Of a stretch of DNA of 64,000 nt, positions 28,857 to 38,817 are shown one piece after another. The stretch spans positions 124,001 to 188,000 of the forward strand of contig JAIOPI010000015.1 of assembly GCA_021413965.1 (NCBI GenBank), read 5' to 3'. Every line of letters starts with the position of its first letter. The stretch's first letter is position 1. Under the pieces are notes generated by a model, which was not told where the DNA came from, did not search any database, and worked only from the letters and a program-made list of their open reading frames with translations. The translations under genes were made by a program, and so were the position numbers. The DNA is from Lentisphaerota bacterium (lineage in GTDB: Bacteria; Verrucomicrobiota; Kiritimatiellia; UBA8416; JAIOPI01).

Positions 28857-29531
28857 ATGCGCGCCACGGCGGCTGGCGTCGGGTACCTGGCCGTGGCCCT
28901 CTTCCTTGCCGGCCCCGCGCGGGCTCAGGGGGCCCCGCCTGCCTGGCGACTCACCTTCGCGTCCATGCCGGCAGACTGGGATGTGCGCGGCGTGCCGGGC
29001 CGGCCGAAAGCCATCTTCGAAGCCGGCTATGCGGACGGCTCGAACCGTGTGCTGCGCATGACGTCGGACAAAGCCACCGCCGCCTTCAAGAGCGGCAAAC
29101 TCGGCGTGGATCTCACCCGTACGCCCATCATGCGCTGGCGCTGGAAAGCCGTCACCCTTCCCGCCGGTGCCGACGGGAGCCGCGAACAACTCGATGACCA
29201 GGCCATTGGACTTTACGTGAGCACGGGCGGCATGATGCGCCAGAAGTCGGTGGCCTATCGCTGGGAAACCGATACGCCCAAGGGCGCCGAAGGCCGCGCC
29301 AAGTATGCCGCGGGCGTGGTGAGCCTATTCTGGCGCGCGTTGCGCAACAAGGACGACCTGGGCAACGACGGCTGGTTCGTTGAGGAAGTCAACGTCGCCG
29401 AGGATTTCCGGAGAGCGTTTGGCGATGTGCCGACCAACGTCGGCCTCGGCATCTCCTGCAACAGTCAGTTCACCGGCACCAAGGCCGAGGCGCTACTCGA
29501 CTGGGTCGAGTTCCGGACGGCGGCGCCGTAA
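28857..29531 (+). CDS. DUF3047 domain secreted protein
   Basis: Signal peptide; PIMRWRWKAVTLP, DDQAIGLYVS, YRWETDTPKG, VSLFWRAL, NVGLGISCNSQFT. Confidence 0.8.
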   Translation: MRATAAGVGYLAVALFLAGPARAQGAPPAWRLTFASMPADWDVRGVPGRPKAIFEAGYADGSNRVLRMTSDKATAAFKSGKLGVDLTRTPIMRWRWKAVTLPAGADGSREQLDDQAIGLYVSTGGMMRQKSVAYRWETDTPKGAEGRAKYAAGVVSLFWRALRNKDDLGNDGWFVEEVNVAEDFRRAFGDVPTNVGLGISCNSQFTGTKAEALLDWVEFRTAAP

Positions 29532-29536
29532 CCGGG

Positions 29537-32029
29537 CTAGTGCGGAATTCCCGCCGCATGGAGACGTCGATGCAGCGCCTGGCGCGCCTGCAGAAAAGGC
29601 CCTTCGAGAAAGTCCAGGTGATCGGCGGCGCCATGGTGATGCGTCACCGTTCCGGGGCGCGGCCGGGGCGCGTGGTGGCGCAGGTAGGCCAGGTTTCCAT
29701 CCACCAGGGTCAGCATGTACTGCACGGTTTCACGGCTGAACATCCGCCACTCGCCACCGACCGCGACGTAGATCGGCGAGGAGTGCGCGAAGGCGCCCCG
29801 CTCCCAGCAGTCGTGGTGCGGCACGCGCCTGTATCCCGGCCCGCCGCAGCGCGCCGCCAGCCAGGTGTGACGATCGATCTTGAGTTTGGTCTTCAACGCG
29901 AGGGCACGTGCCCCGCGCCGCTCTGACGTGGCCGCCACCACGCGCCCGGCCTGCACCAGTTCCAGCTGGTGAATCGGGAGTGCGGACTCCGCACGAGCCT
30001 CCACCTCCACGGTGCCGCCCTTGCCGCGCAGGTGCAGCGTATCGCCCAGGTGGACCCCGTTGACCGTCAACGCGATCATCGGTCCACTGCTCAGGAACGT
30101 GCGCCCCGCACGAACCGCCGCCAGCCAGTTCGCATAGGTCAGCTCGCCATCCGGAAGATGAGCATACGTGCGGTACAAGCCCACCGGCACGCTGCTGCTC
30201 ATCTTGTCTGTCCCCCCCACGAGCGGCAGGCGGTAGCCGCCATTGAGGTAGCGGTAATACTCAAGATGCTCATAGCGCTTGAAGTCGATCATCTCCACCG
30301 CATCGGCGCGCCCGGTCGCGATCAGTGCCGCCGGTTCGCCGTTCGGATGTGGCAGGTGGGGGATGATCACCGTGCCTCCCTGGGCATGGCATGCGTCGGC
30401 CCAATGCGCGAGGGTCGTATCCAGCCCGCCGCCCATCTCGGCCTCGCTGAGGCCGTCGGTGCACCACGGCATCACGGGCTTGGTGAGTCCCAGCAGCGAC
30501 AGATGCCCGAGGATATGCTGCCGGTTCTCCTGCGAGCAGTACACGATCGTGCGCCCATCCGCGCCCACGCTCGGGCGCCCGGTCCAATCTTCCGTGTTCG
30601 TGAAGAGCCCGCCCCATTGCGATTGCAGCAGGTTGACCACGTTCAAATCTTCGCCCTGCGCCTCGCAATGGGCGCCCTGTGTGCCAAGGAAATGCACATG
30701 CGTATCGCCCGAGAACCACCCCCGGGCGTTCATATCCGTCCAGCGCTTCAACCGCAACGTCAGGGCGCGCTGCCCCGGCACGATGGTTACCCGTGCCCGC
30801 AGCGGTTCGTACTCAAACCCACGCGCCACATCCACGAGCACCTCCCCGCGCGGCAGCCACCCCTGGCAGGTGCCGTCGATGTAGGCGTAGGTGATCTGCC
30901 CCAGCCGCACGTCCCCGCCGATGTCCACATGCCAGGTGTCGTGGTTGGAGTTGACGTGATTGTGGTGGCCGTGGGGCTGGTACGGGACGCCAGCAGGTGA
31001 ACGGAAATGCACACGGCAGGGCACCGGCTTGCCACTGGCATCGTCGACCACGGTCACATGGACCCAGTTCTTCCCGTGCTCGACAAGTTCGATGCTGGCC
31101 TGCGGCGTCTGCACGCGCCCTTCTCGCTCCAGTTTCCGCCAGGAGACCGCCGCCACGCGGCGCCCCCCCTGCTTCACCGTCACGGTGGCGGAAGGCACAG
31201 CCGCGATATGGACATAGGCCGGGCTGACCGCCGCATTGGCTGGCTCTCCCCACCCCGGGCGCGGATCCTTGAGAAAGGCGGCGGCAGAGCCCGCGGGAAG
31301 TGGCTGTGCGTCGGTGGCCACTCCGCGATCAACGTCGACCGCGAGATCGAATGGCCGGGGGGCGGCGCGCGGCCGCTTGAGCGTGATTCTCACGGGGCGG
31401 CTGGCCTCGCGGTAGAAGGGCGACTCATCGGCATGCCCAAGCGTGATGGCCGCCACCAGAAAGCGCCGGTCGGAAGGAACGAGTTCCAGGGACGCCAACT
31501 TGCGCTTCGGGTGCGGGTTCTCCCAGACCCACAGGTAATAGTGGCGGGCTCGCGCCTGCTTGCCTTCCGTCTGGCGGTAGCCGGCTTCTCCCCACGGCCC
31601 GGCGTGGCGCGGATAGCCTGACGCGCGCTGATCCGGCATCGCCAGCAGCGGCCACTGTCCCCAGATCGTCGGCGCGACCCCGATCTCCAGACGCTCGCGA
31701 ATTGGCACCGCCAGTGCGCCACCATCCGCGTAAAGGAAACGATAGTGCGCAATCACACGGCCCACGGGCTCGCCATCCGCCAGACGCGACTCCAGGAGTG
31801 CGTGCGCGACGAGCACATGGCGGACAGTCGTCCCGATGGGAATGGTGACCGCCGCGCGCCCGCGCCTCTTCCCGCCAAGGGCAATGAAGCAGCGTTTACG
31901 CTGCCCACCGACCTGGAATGGAATTCCGTGGAAGTTCTGCGGTCCCAGTTCAGGGGCTGGGCGGGTCCCCATCACAGACACGCCGGCATTGCACAACCGG
32001 CTCAAGTCAAGGGTTGCATAGTCGCGCAT
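29537..32029 (-). CDS. CehA/McbA family metallohydrolase (PHP domain)
   Basis: WFSGDTHVHFLGT, HCEAQGEDLNVVNLL, HPNGEPAALI, DFKRYEHLEYYRYLNGGYRLPLVGGTDK. Confidence 0.8.
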   Translation of the reverse strand: MRDYATLDLSRLCNAGVSVMGTRPAPELGPQNFHGIPFQVGGQRKRCFIALGGKRRGRAAVTIPIGTTVRHVLVAHALLESRLADGEPVGRVIAHYRFLYADGGALAVPIRERLEIGVAPTIWGQWPLLAMPDQRASGYPRHAGPWGEAGYRQTEGKQARARHYYLWVWENPHPKRKLASLELVPSDRRFLVAAITLGHADESPFYREASRPVRITLKRPRAAPRPFDLAVDVDRGVATDAQPLPAGSAAAFLKDPRPGWGEPANAAVSPAYVHIAAVPSATVTVKQGGRRVAAVSWRKLEREGRVQTPQASIELVEHGKNWVHVTVVDDASGKPVPCRVHFRSPAGVPYQPHGHHNHVNSNHDTWHVDIGGDVRLGQITYAYIDGTCQGWLPRGEVLVDVARGFEYEPLRARVTIVPGQRALTLRLKRWTDMNARGWFSGDTHVHFLGTQGAHCEAQGEDLNVVNLLQSQWGGLFTNTEDWTGRPSVGADGRTIVYCSQENRQHILGHLSLLGLTKPVMPWCTDGLSEAEMGGGLDTTLAHWADACHAQGGTVIIPHLPHPNGEPAALIATGRADAVEMIDFKRYEHLEYYRYLNGGYRLPLVGGTDKMSSSVPVGLYRTYAHLPDGELTYANWLAAVRAGRTFLSSGPMIALTVNGVHLGDTLHLRGKGGTVEVEARAESALPIHQLELVQAGRVVAATSERRGARALALKTKLKIDRHTWLAARCGGPGYRRVPHHDCWERGAFAHSSPIYVAVGGEWRMFSRETVQYMLTLVDGNLAYLRHHAPRPRPGTVTHHHGAADHLDFLEGPFLQARQALHRRLHAAGIPH

Positions 32030-32281
32030 GTCACCCCTCCCAAGGCAAGAGACAGCACCTTTGCCCGTCCGCACCTCGTGTTACGAGAGTCGTAGCCCAA
32101 GCCACCACGCGGCGCAAGCCCCTTCAGTCCACGCTCATCCGGCAGAAAGCCGCGTCCCAGTGCGCGCTCCCGGTCCCTCTACATGGACGACCGCCGGCCC
32201 GTTCCGGATGCGTGTCGCTGAAGCCATTTACAGACAAACACTTACAACACAATACATACCATACATACAAACTATTGATTT

Positions 32282-32299
32282 ATTATCATTTATGATAAT
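32282..32299. promoter_or_regulatory. AT-rich 8-bp-arm palindrome ATTATCAT-TT-ATGATAAT, operator candidate
   Basis: Perfect inverted repeat in the divergent intergenic region between the CehA/McbA gene and rpsU. Confidence 0.5.
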
Positions 32300-32451
32300 G
32301 CCGCGTGAATTCCCTGATAAATCCGGTGTCGCGAGCTAAATCCCGTTGACGGAACGGCGTAGCTCACCTAGCCTATGGAAACATTTAAACAGCGAAAGAA
32401 ACTCGGCGCCATATGCTGCGCCGGGGAATGAAGGGAGCGTGATTTACCACC

Positions 32452-32631
32452 GTGATTCAAGTTAAGCTAAAGAGGGGCGAGACCGTTGAAAAGGCGCTGA
32501 AGCGGCTCAAGAAGATTATGGACAAGGAAGGCATGATGAAGCAGTTGCGTGCCAACCGCTACTTCGAGAAGCCCAGCGAAAAGCGTCGCAAGAAGTCCGC
32601 GCGGGCCAGGGCCCGGATGCTGGCTGCTTAA
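32452..32631 (+). CDS. rpsU: 30S ribosomal protein bS21
   Basis: GTG start; (V/M)IQVKLKRGETVEKALKRLKKIMDKEGMMKQLRANRYFEKPSEKRRKKSARARARMLAA; absent from the ORF track. Confidence 0.95.
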   Translation: MIQVKLKRGETVEKALKRLKKIMDKEGMMKQLRANRYFEKPSEKRRKKSARARARMLAA

Positions 32632-32669
32632 TCCCGCGATTTTCCGTGCGTCCGAATTTCTGATTGGAG

Positions 32670-32702
32670 ACCCCGGTCCTTTTGGCCGGGGTTTTCGTTT
32701 TT
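32670..32702 (+). terminator. Rho-independent terminator after rpsU
   Basis: ACCCCGGTC-CTTTT-GGCCGGGGT followed by a T-rich tract. Confidence 0.85.
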
Positions 32703-32722
32703 CGGCAGGGGAACCGTAAGGC

Positions 32723-33700
32723 ATGCCTCCCAATTTTGCACTGTCGACCCACTGGAACGCTTTCCATCATACCGCAGGCGAGCGGCTGGTGGAGGAAATC
32801 GTGTCCACCACCGGACTGACGCGCCTGGAGCTCGGCTATGACCTGACCGTCGATCTCGTTCCAGGCGTGGCAAAGATGGTTGAGCAGAAGGTCGTCCAGG
32901 TGGATAGCGTTCACAATTTCTGTCCCGTGCCGACGGGCGCCCCCCAGGGCCACCCGGAGTTGTTCGTCCTCGCCAGCCGCGACACGTGTGTACGCGAGGG
33001 GGCCGTGCGGCACACCACGAACACGATCCTGTTCGCCGCTGAGATCGGCGCGCGCGTCGTGGTCTGCCACGCGGGGAATGTCGAGATGCGCTCCTACACC
33101 CGCAAGCTGATCCAACTGGCCAAGGACGGCAAGCAGTACAGCCCTCGTTACGAGCGGGTGAAGACCAAGCTTCTGCTCAAGCGCGAACGCAAAGTGCCGC
33201 CGTATCTCGAATACCTCGAGGCCGGCATCGAGGCCTTGTTGCCGGAACTCGAGCGGTCCAAGGTGACCATTGCGTTCGAGAACCTTCCCACCTGGGAGGC
33301 TGTGCCCACGGAAATGGAGATTTATGCGCTGTGTCAGCGCATAAATTCCCCGCATGTGCGCGCCTGGTATGATATTGGCCACGGCCAGATCCGCCAGAAC
33401 TTGGGACTCATCGCGCAAAAGCACTGGATTAACAAGCTCGCGCCCATGCTTGCCGGGTTCCACGTGCATGACGTCAATCCCCCCGGGCAGGATCACCTTA
33501 TGCCCCCTGATGGCAAGGTGGATTTCGCGGCTCTGGCGTCGGTGATTCCCCCGGAAACGCTGAAGGTGCTTGAGCCGGCCCCCGGAACTCCGCCGCAACT
33601 GATCCGGGCGGCCATCGAACACCTTAACGTCGCCTGGGCCTCTGTCGATTCCCCCCCCCTACCCGCCGCCCCGCCCAACCTGCCCCCGGGAACGCCATGA
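32723..33700 (+). CDS. Sugar phosphate isomerase/epimerase-like TIM-barrel protein (AP endonuclease 2 family)
   Basis: TGLTRLELGYDLT, VEQKVVQVDSVHNFCPVPTG, IAFENLPTWEA, VRAWYDIGHGQIRQNLG. Confidence 0.8.
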   Translation: MPPNFALSTHWNAFHHTAGERLVEEIVSTTGLTRLELGYDLTVDLVPGVAKMVEQKVVQVDSVHNFCPVPTGAPQGHPELFVLASRDTCVREGAVRHTTNTILFAAEIGARVVVCHAGNVEMRSYTRKLIQLAKDGKQYSPRYERVKTKLLLKRERKVPPYLEYLEAGIEALLPELERSKVTIAFENLPTWEAVPTEMEIYALCQRINSPHVRAWYDIGHGQIRQNLGLIAQKHWINKLAPMLAGFHVHDVNPPGQDHLMPPDGKVDFAALASVIPPETLKVLEPAPGTPPQLIRAAIEHLNVAWASVDSPPLPAAPPNLPPGTP

Positions 33701-34704
33701 AACAGCGTCTTGCCGCCCTCACCCAACTGATCATCGGGGCCGGCATCCTGACGGTGATCATCCTCAAACTGGAACGGACCGGCCAACTGCAGGACCTGCT
33801 CGCCGCCTGGCGGTCCAGCATGGACCATGGGGTGCTGCTGGCCATCGGCTTCGGGTCGTTCGGACTCTGTCTCGCGCTCTGCACTTTGCGGTGGCACCTG
33901 ATTCTGCGCGCCCAGGGGTTCGGCCTCTCCCGCTGGCTCTGCGCGGAGCTATACCTCGTGGGGCAGTTCTTCAACGCCTTCATGCTGGGCGCCACCGGCG
34001 GTGACTTGGTCAAGGCGTGGTACGCGGCGCGCCATACGCCCGACCGCAAGACGGAAATCGTCGCCACGATTTTCATCGACCGCATCGTCGGGCTGCTGGC
34101 CATCGTCGTGTTGGCTCCGGTCGCCATGCTGCTGCGCTTGCCCATCTTCTGGTCGCACCCCGAATCGCGATTGCTGGTGATCCTGATGAGCGGATTGATG
34201 ATCGGCACCATGGTCATCGTGCTGATTGTGTTTCGCCGCAACCTCTTTGCACGGTGGCCCTGGCTGGATCGGCTCACGCAGCGGCATGCCATCGGTCGCA
34301 CGATGCGCCGGGTGTACGATGCCTTCCAACTGGTGCTCGGCCATCGCGGCCTGCTGTCGCGCACGCTGGGCCTTTCCGCCCTGAATCACCTGATCGCCGT
34401 CGTCGGAACCATGGCCTATGGGCGCGCCGCCGGCCTGTCCATGGGCCCCATCGATTACCTGGCGGCCTTTCTGTCCATCAACCTGATTTCGGCTATCCCG
34501 ATCACACCATCCGGTATTGGAACGCGGGAAACCGCGGCCCTGATGCTCCTGGGGGCCCTCGGCGTGGCTCATGGGCAGGCCGTCTCGGTCACGCTGATGC
34601 TATTCGGCTCGCTGCTGGTGTGGAGCCTCGTAGGCGGCATCGTCTACGCGGCCTTCGTCTGGCGCGGCCATGGCCGGCCGGAAACCGCGGTCCCCACTCC
34701 ATGA
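33697..34704 (+). CDS. Lysylphosphatidylglycerol synthase TM / UPF0104 flippase-like protein
   Basis: YLVGQFFNAFMLGATGGDLVKAWYAAR, IFIDRIVGLLAIV, ISAIPITPSGIGTRETA; 4-bp overlap with upstream gene. Confidence 0.88.
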   Translation: MKQRLAALTQLIIGAGILTVIILKLERTGQLQDLLAAWRSSMDHGVLLAIGFGSFGLCLALCTLRWHLILRAQGFGLSRWLCAELYLVGQFFNAFMLGATGGDLVKAWYAARHTPDRKTEIVATIFIDRIVGLLAIVVLAPVAMLLRLPIFWSHPESRLLVILMSGLMIGTMVIVLIVFRRNLFARWPWLDRLTQRHAIGRTMRRVYDAFQLVLGHRGLLSRTLGLSALNHLIAVVGTMAYGRAAGLSMGPIDYLAAFLSINLISAIPITPSGIGTRETAALMLLGALGVAHGQAVSVTLMLFGSLLVWSLVGGIVYAAFVWRGHGRPETAVPTP

Positions 34705-34728
34705 AGGACCTCGCGCCGGTGTGGGCAA

Positions 34729-36051
34729 TCACCCCCGGGCGGAGGCAATCCGGGCTAGAATCGCGCGGGCCAGATCCGTCAGATGCGGATCACGCGCGCC
34801 CATTGTGACCACCACATCCCCGGCCATGACCCGCGACGCCACGATGTCCGGCAGCACCTGCACATCGTCCACACCCACCGCCGGAATGCCACGCTCCCTC
34901 AGCTTGGCCACCAAGGCTCCCGCGCCGACCGAGCGATCCGCGGTGCCGCCGACATCATAGACGGGGAGCACGATGATCTGGTCCCCCGGGCGCGCCGCCG
35001 CGCCGAACGTCTCAACCAGGTCGTCCATCATGAGTCGCAGAGGACCAAATCCGTGGGGGCGCCAGATGGCCGTCAGGTGCCGCGCATGCGGGGCAAGGGC
35101 CTGCCACGTCGCCTGGATCTTGGCGGGATTGTGTGCGTAGTCATCGACCACCAGCACGCCACGCGCGGTGCCCACCCGCTCCAGGCGGCGGGCAATGCCC
35201 CGGAATGAGGCCAAGGCCTCCCTGATCACGTCCGGTTCTATGCCTAGGCGCATGCAGAGCACGGCGGCGACAAGGGCGTTCTCCGCATTATGCCGCCCCA
35301 GCAACGGGACCGACGCATCCAGGTCACCCCACTGGATATGCACGCCCGAGGATTCGACGTCGAGAACCGCCTCCTCCAACAGGCGCGGCTCGTGCAGCGT
35401 GCTGACCAGCCCCACCCTGACGCGCGCCCGGAACGCCTCAAACAGTTCCAGCGTTTCATCCAAACCGAAATGGTCCCGCGAGGCATTCGTGATCACGCCC
35501 CAGTCGGGTGTGTAGTTCAGCAGCGAGCGGTCACTCTCGTCGGCTTCGATCACGCAAAGCCCGGACTCGCCGTGGCGATAGTTGCCGATGCGGGTGGCAT
35601 CCGCCCAATTCAGGACGGGCGCCCCATTCACGACCAGCGGATCGAGCCCCGCCACATCCAGGATCCAGCCGATCATGCCCGTGACCGTGCTCTTCCCCGA
35701 CGTGCCCGTCACGGCGATGCAGCGCCGGCCGGCGACGAGGTTCGCGAGCATCACTGAGCGGTGCACGCACGGCACGCCCTGACTCTCGGCGGCAAGCACG
35801 TCCGGATTGTCCGGCTCGATCGCCGTGCTCAGAACCACCGCACGGGTATCGCGCGTCACCGCGCTGCCATCCTGCACGCAGAACCCCACCCCGGCCCGGC
35901 GCAAGTGCTCGATGACAGGAAGATTGTCGCCGCGGTCCAGGTAGCGGTCGGAGCCTGTGACGGTCAGCCCTGCCCCGGCGAGCGACTGCGCCAGCGCACT
36001 CATGCCCACGCCCGCCGCGCCAACCAGATGGTAGTGTCCGGGACGCAGCAT
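34729..36051 (-). CDS. Mur ligase family protein, MurC-like (UDP-N-acetylmuramate ligase)
   Basis: YHLVGAAGVGMSALAQSLAGAGLTVTGSD, AVTGTSGKSTVTGMIGW, EADESDRSL, DDYAHNPAKI. Confidence 0.85.
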   Translation of the reverse strand: MLRPGHYHLVGAAGVGMSALAQSLAGAGLTVTGSDRYLDRGDNLPVIEHLRRAGVGFCVQDGSAVTRDTRAVVLSTAIEPDNPDVLAAESQGVPCVHRSVMLANLVAGRRCIAVTGTSGKSTVTGMIGWILDVAGLDPLVVNGAPVLNWADATRIGNYRHGESGLCVIEADESDRSLLNYTPDWGVITNASRDHFGLDETLELFEAFRARVRVGLVSTLHEPRLLEEAVLDVESSGVHIQWGDLDASVPLLGRHNAENALVAAVLCMRLGIEPDVIREALASFRGIARRLERVGTARGVLVVDDYAHNPAKIQATWQALAPHARHLTAIWRPHGFGPLRLMMDDLVETFGAAARPGDQIIVLPVYDVGGTADRSVGAGALVAKLRERGIPAVGVDDVQVLPDIVASRVMAGDVVVTMGARDPHLTDLARAILARIASARG

Positions 36052-36054
36052 CGC

Positions 36055-36420
36055 TCACCCCGCAGTCGAACGCCGCCGCGTGATCTCCACGGCCACGCTG
36101 CGCGCCCCGGTCAGGGCGCCCGGCTTGTCGACCGTGACGGTGGCGGCCCGGACCCGAGTATCCTGCAGACAGATGCCCGCCACATGCTCCGCCATCTTCT
36201 CAATCAGGAAGTGCTCGCTCACGCTGACGGCCTGCACCACGCGGTCCTTCAGCACCTTGTAGTCCACGGTATCCGCAATGTTGTCGCTCCGCGCGGCTGG
36301 GGCGAGATCGCATTCAAGCGCAAGATTGATCAGCACCGTCTGCTTGGCGACCCGCTCCTTCGGGTGGATACCGACAATGCAGCTCACGGCGAGATCCCGT
36401 ACGAAAATTCGGTCGGACAT
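36055..36420 (-). CDS. folB: Dihydroneopterin aldolase
   Basis: MSDRIFVRDLAVSCIVGIHPKERVAKQTVLINLALECDL ... DTVDYKVLKDRVVQ. Confidence 0.9.
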   Translation of the reverse strand: MSDRIFVRDLAVSCIVGIHPKERVAKQTVLINLALECDLAPAARSDNIADTVDYKVLKDRVVQAVSVSEHFLIEKMAEHVAGICLQDTRVRAATVTVDKPGALTGARSVAVEITRRRSTAG

Positions 36421-36518
36421 GCCGCTTACTCCTTTATGCAAGTTTCCCCGGTCTTGTTCCTGTGCGCCCCTGCTCCGGCTCGATTGGCGGGCTGGCGTCT
36501 CCGCGGCCGTGCCTGTGC

Positions 36519-37268
36519 TCAGCGTCCGCTCAGGAGGTGCTGGCCACTATCGACAAAAACAGTCTGCCCCGTGATCCCGTCTGCTTCCAGCAGGAAGACG
36601 ACCGCCTGCGCCACATCCTCCGGCCGGCAGCGGTGCTGCAGCGGCGCCTTGCCGGCAAGGTCGCGGATCGCCGCGGCGCCTTTCCCGGGCGGCGGCAAAA
36701 TGGCGCCGGGAGCGACCGCGTTCACGGTGATGTGTGGGGCCAGTTCCAGCGCGGCGTTGGTCGTAAAATCCGCCAGCGCCTTCTTGCTTAGCAAGTATGG
36801 CGTGCAGCCCGCCTCCTGACCCGCGATCCGCCGATCGACCAGATTGATCACCTTGCCGGCACGCGGCGCGTTGCCCTGACGTAATCCCCGCGCAAAGGCC
36901 TGCGTCAGCAACATGGGCGCAAATAGGTTCACTTGGAATTCGCGCTGCAGACTGCGCGGCGTCATCTGCAGTATCGATTCTTTGTTAAAGATTGACGCAT
37001 TGTTGACCAGGATATTGAGCCCGGGCGCCGTCTCGAATGCCGCCTGCGCCAACCGCTCGATATCATCCGGCTCATCCAGCTTGCTCTGTACAATCCCAAC
37101 CCGGGCGCCCTTGGCCGCCAAGTCGCGCGCCAGCAGGCGGGCTTCCCGAAGCGAGCGGCTGCAATGGATCAGCACGCCGCACCCGCGGGACGCCAGGGCC
37201 GTGCAAATGGCGCGCCCGATGCGAACCGCACCTCCCGTTACCAATGCCATCGACGAGGCCAGTTGCAT
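36519..37268 (-). CDS. SDR family oxidoreductase, pteridine reductase/FolM-like
   Basis: ALVTGGAVRIGRAICTAL, NILVNNAS, YLLSKKAL, VNAVAPGAILPP; next to folB. Confidence 0.8.
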   Translation of the reverse strand: MQLASSMALVTGGAVRIGRAICTALASRGCGVLIHCSRSLREARLLARDLAAKGARVGIVQSKLDEPDDIERLAQAAFETAPGLNILVNNASIFNKESILQMTPRSLQREFQVNLFAPMLLTQAFARGLRQGNAPRAGKVINLVDRRIAGQEAGCTPYLLSKKALADFTTNAALELAPHITVNAVAPGAILPPPGKGAAAIRDLAGKAPLQHRCRPEDVAQAVVFLLEADGITGQTVFVDSGQHLLSGR

Positions 37269-37337
37269 GCGGACGACTCTCCTTGCACCCGTGGAAAAGA
37301 CTGTAAGAACTGGCTTCCACTATGCATAATACGGCCT

Positions 37338-38798
37338 ATGAAATGCCATCTTTCTTTATGGTTCGCCGCCGGCCTGGCACTCATGGGATCGCTTGCACAC
37401 GGCCAACCGCTGCCCGCCGTGGAATCGCCCGCCCCGGTCTATGTCATCCCGGTCCACGACATGATTGAGCGCGGCTTGTTGTATGCCTTCCGGCGCGGAC
37501 TGGCGGAAGCCGAGGCCAACCACGCGCGCGCCATCATCCTCGACATGGATACGCCAGGTGGCCGGCTTGATGCGGCCGAACAGATGGTGCTGTTGTTGCT
37601 GAATGCCAAGACGCGCACTTACACCTTCGTCAACCCGCGATCCATCTCTGCCGGCGCCATCATCGCCATGGCCACGGATGAAATCTACATGACCCCCGTC
37701 GGCCTGATCGGCGACGCCATGCCGATCATGATGTCCCCCATTCCCTTCGGCGGCGCGCAAGGCGTGCCCGAGGACCTGAAGGAGAAAGTCATGTCCCCCA
37801 CGATCGCACTGGTCCGCTCCGCGGCACAGGCCAAGGGCCATGACCCTGAGTTGGGTGAAGCCATGATCCGCCCGGAGGCGGGCTACACGCTAGGCGAACA
37901 CATCATTTGCCCCACGGGGCAACTCCTGACACTCACCGCCCAGGATGCCTCCGCCTTGTGGCGTGACGGTGGCAGGCCCGTCCTCTCGAGCGGCACCGTC
38001 ACGAACCTGGCCCAACTCCTCGACGCCATCGGCTGCGCCGACAGCCCTGTGGTGACCGTCTCCATTACGACCGCAGAACGCATCGCCCGCGTCATCGAGG
38101 GCTTTCCCGTGTCCGGCATCCTGCTGGCACTGGGCCTGCTGGGACTGTATATCGAGTTCAAGACGCCCGGCGTCGGCGTGCCCGGCATCGCCGGTCTTGT
38201 CTTTCTGGCCATCTGGTTCTGGGGCCACCACATTGCCGGACTCTCCGGGTTCTTCGAACTGCTCCTGTTCTCCGCCGGCGTGGCCCTCCTGCTGGTGGAG
38301 TTGTTCCTCATTCCTGGTTTTGGGGTCACCGGCACCACCGGCGTGCTGATGATGGTGGCGGCCATTCTGCTCTCCATGGTCCACATCGAACCACGCCAGC
38401 CTTCGGATCTGCCCGATGTGCCGCTCACCTTCCCGACGATCATGTGGCAGGACGGCATCCTGAATTTCGGCGTCGCGCTGATGCTGGTCTTCGGTGCCGG
38501 CGTCGTCCTGGCGCGCTATCTTCCCAAGACCAGCATCTTCAACCGCATCGCGCTGACCGCCGCCGTCAGCAGCACGGCCGGCTTCCAGGTGGCCGAGGCG
38601 CCGCCGACGCTGGTGGGCAGGCGCGGCGTGGCGACCACGCCGCTGCGACCGGCCGGCATCGGGGAGTTTGACGGCGAGCGCCTGAGCGTGATCGCGCGCG
38701 GGGCCTATATCGACTCTGGCCGTCCGATTGTCGTTGCTGAGGCGCGCGGAAACCGTATAGTCGTCGATGCTGGTACGCCACCTGACCAACAGGCCTGA
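37338..38798 (+). CDS. NfeD family protein (ClpP-class protease domain + NfeD membrane domain)
   Basis: LDMDTPGGRLDAAEQMV, NPRSISAGAIIAMATDEIYM, multiple TM helices, C-terminal OB fold. Confidence 0.9.
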   Translation: MKCHLSLWFAAGLALMGSLAHGQPLPAVESPAPVYVIPVHDMIERGLLYAFRRGLAEAEANHARAIILDMDTPGGRLDAAEQMVLLLLNAKTRTYTFVNPRSISAGAIIAMATDEIYMTPVGLIGDAMPIMMSPIPFGGAQGVPEDLKEKVMSPTIALVRSAAQAKGHDPELGEAMIRPEAGYTLGEHIICPTGQLLTLTAQDASALWRDGGRPVLSSGTVTNLAQLLDAIGCADSPVVTVSITTAERIARVIEGFPVSGILLALGLLGLYIEFKTPGVGVPGIAGLVFLAIWFWGHHIAGLSGFFELLLFSAGVALLLVELFLIPGFGVTGTTGVLMMVAAILLSMVHIEPRQPSDLPDVPLTFPTIMWQDGILNFGVALMLVFGAGVVLARYLPKTSIFNRIALTAAVSSTAGFQVAEAPPTLVGRRGVATTPLRPAGIGEFDGERLSVIARGAYIDSGRPIVVAEARGNRIVVDAGTPPDQQA

Positions 38799-38817
38799 AG
38801 CGGGCCGGCGCAACTCC

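Noticed and set aside
29969-31000. 343-aa plus-strand ORF
   Set aside because: Antisense of the CehA/McbA metallohydrolase.
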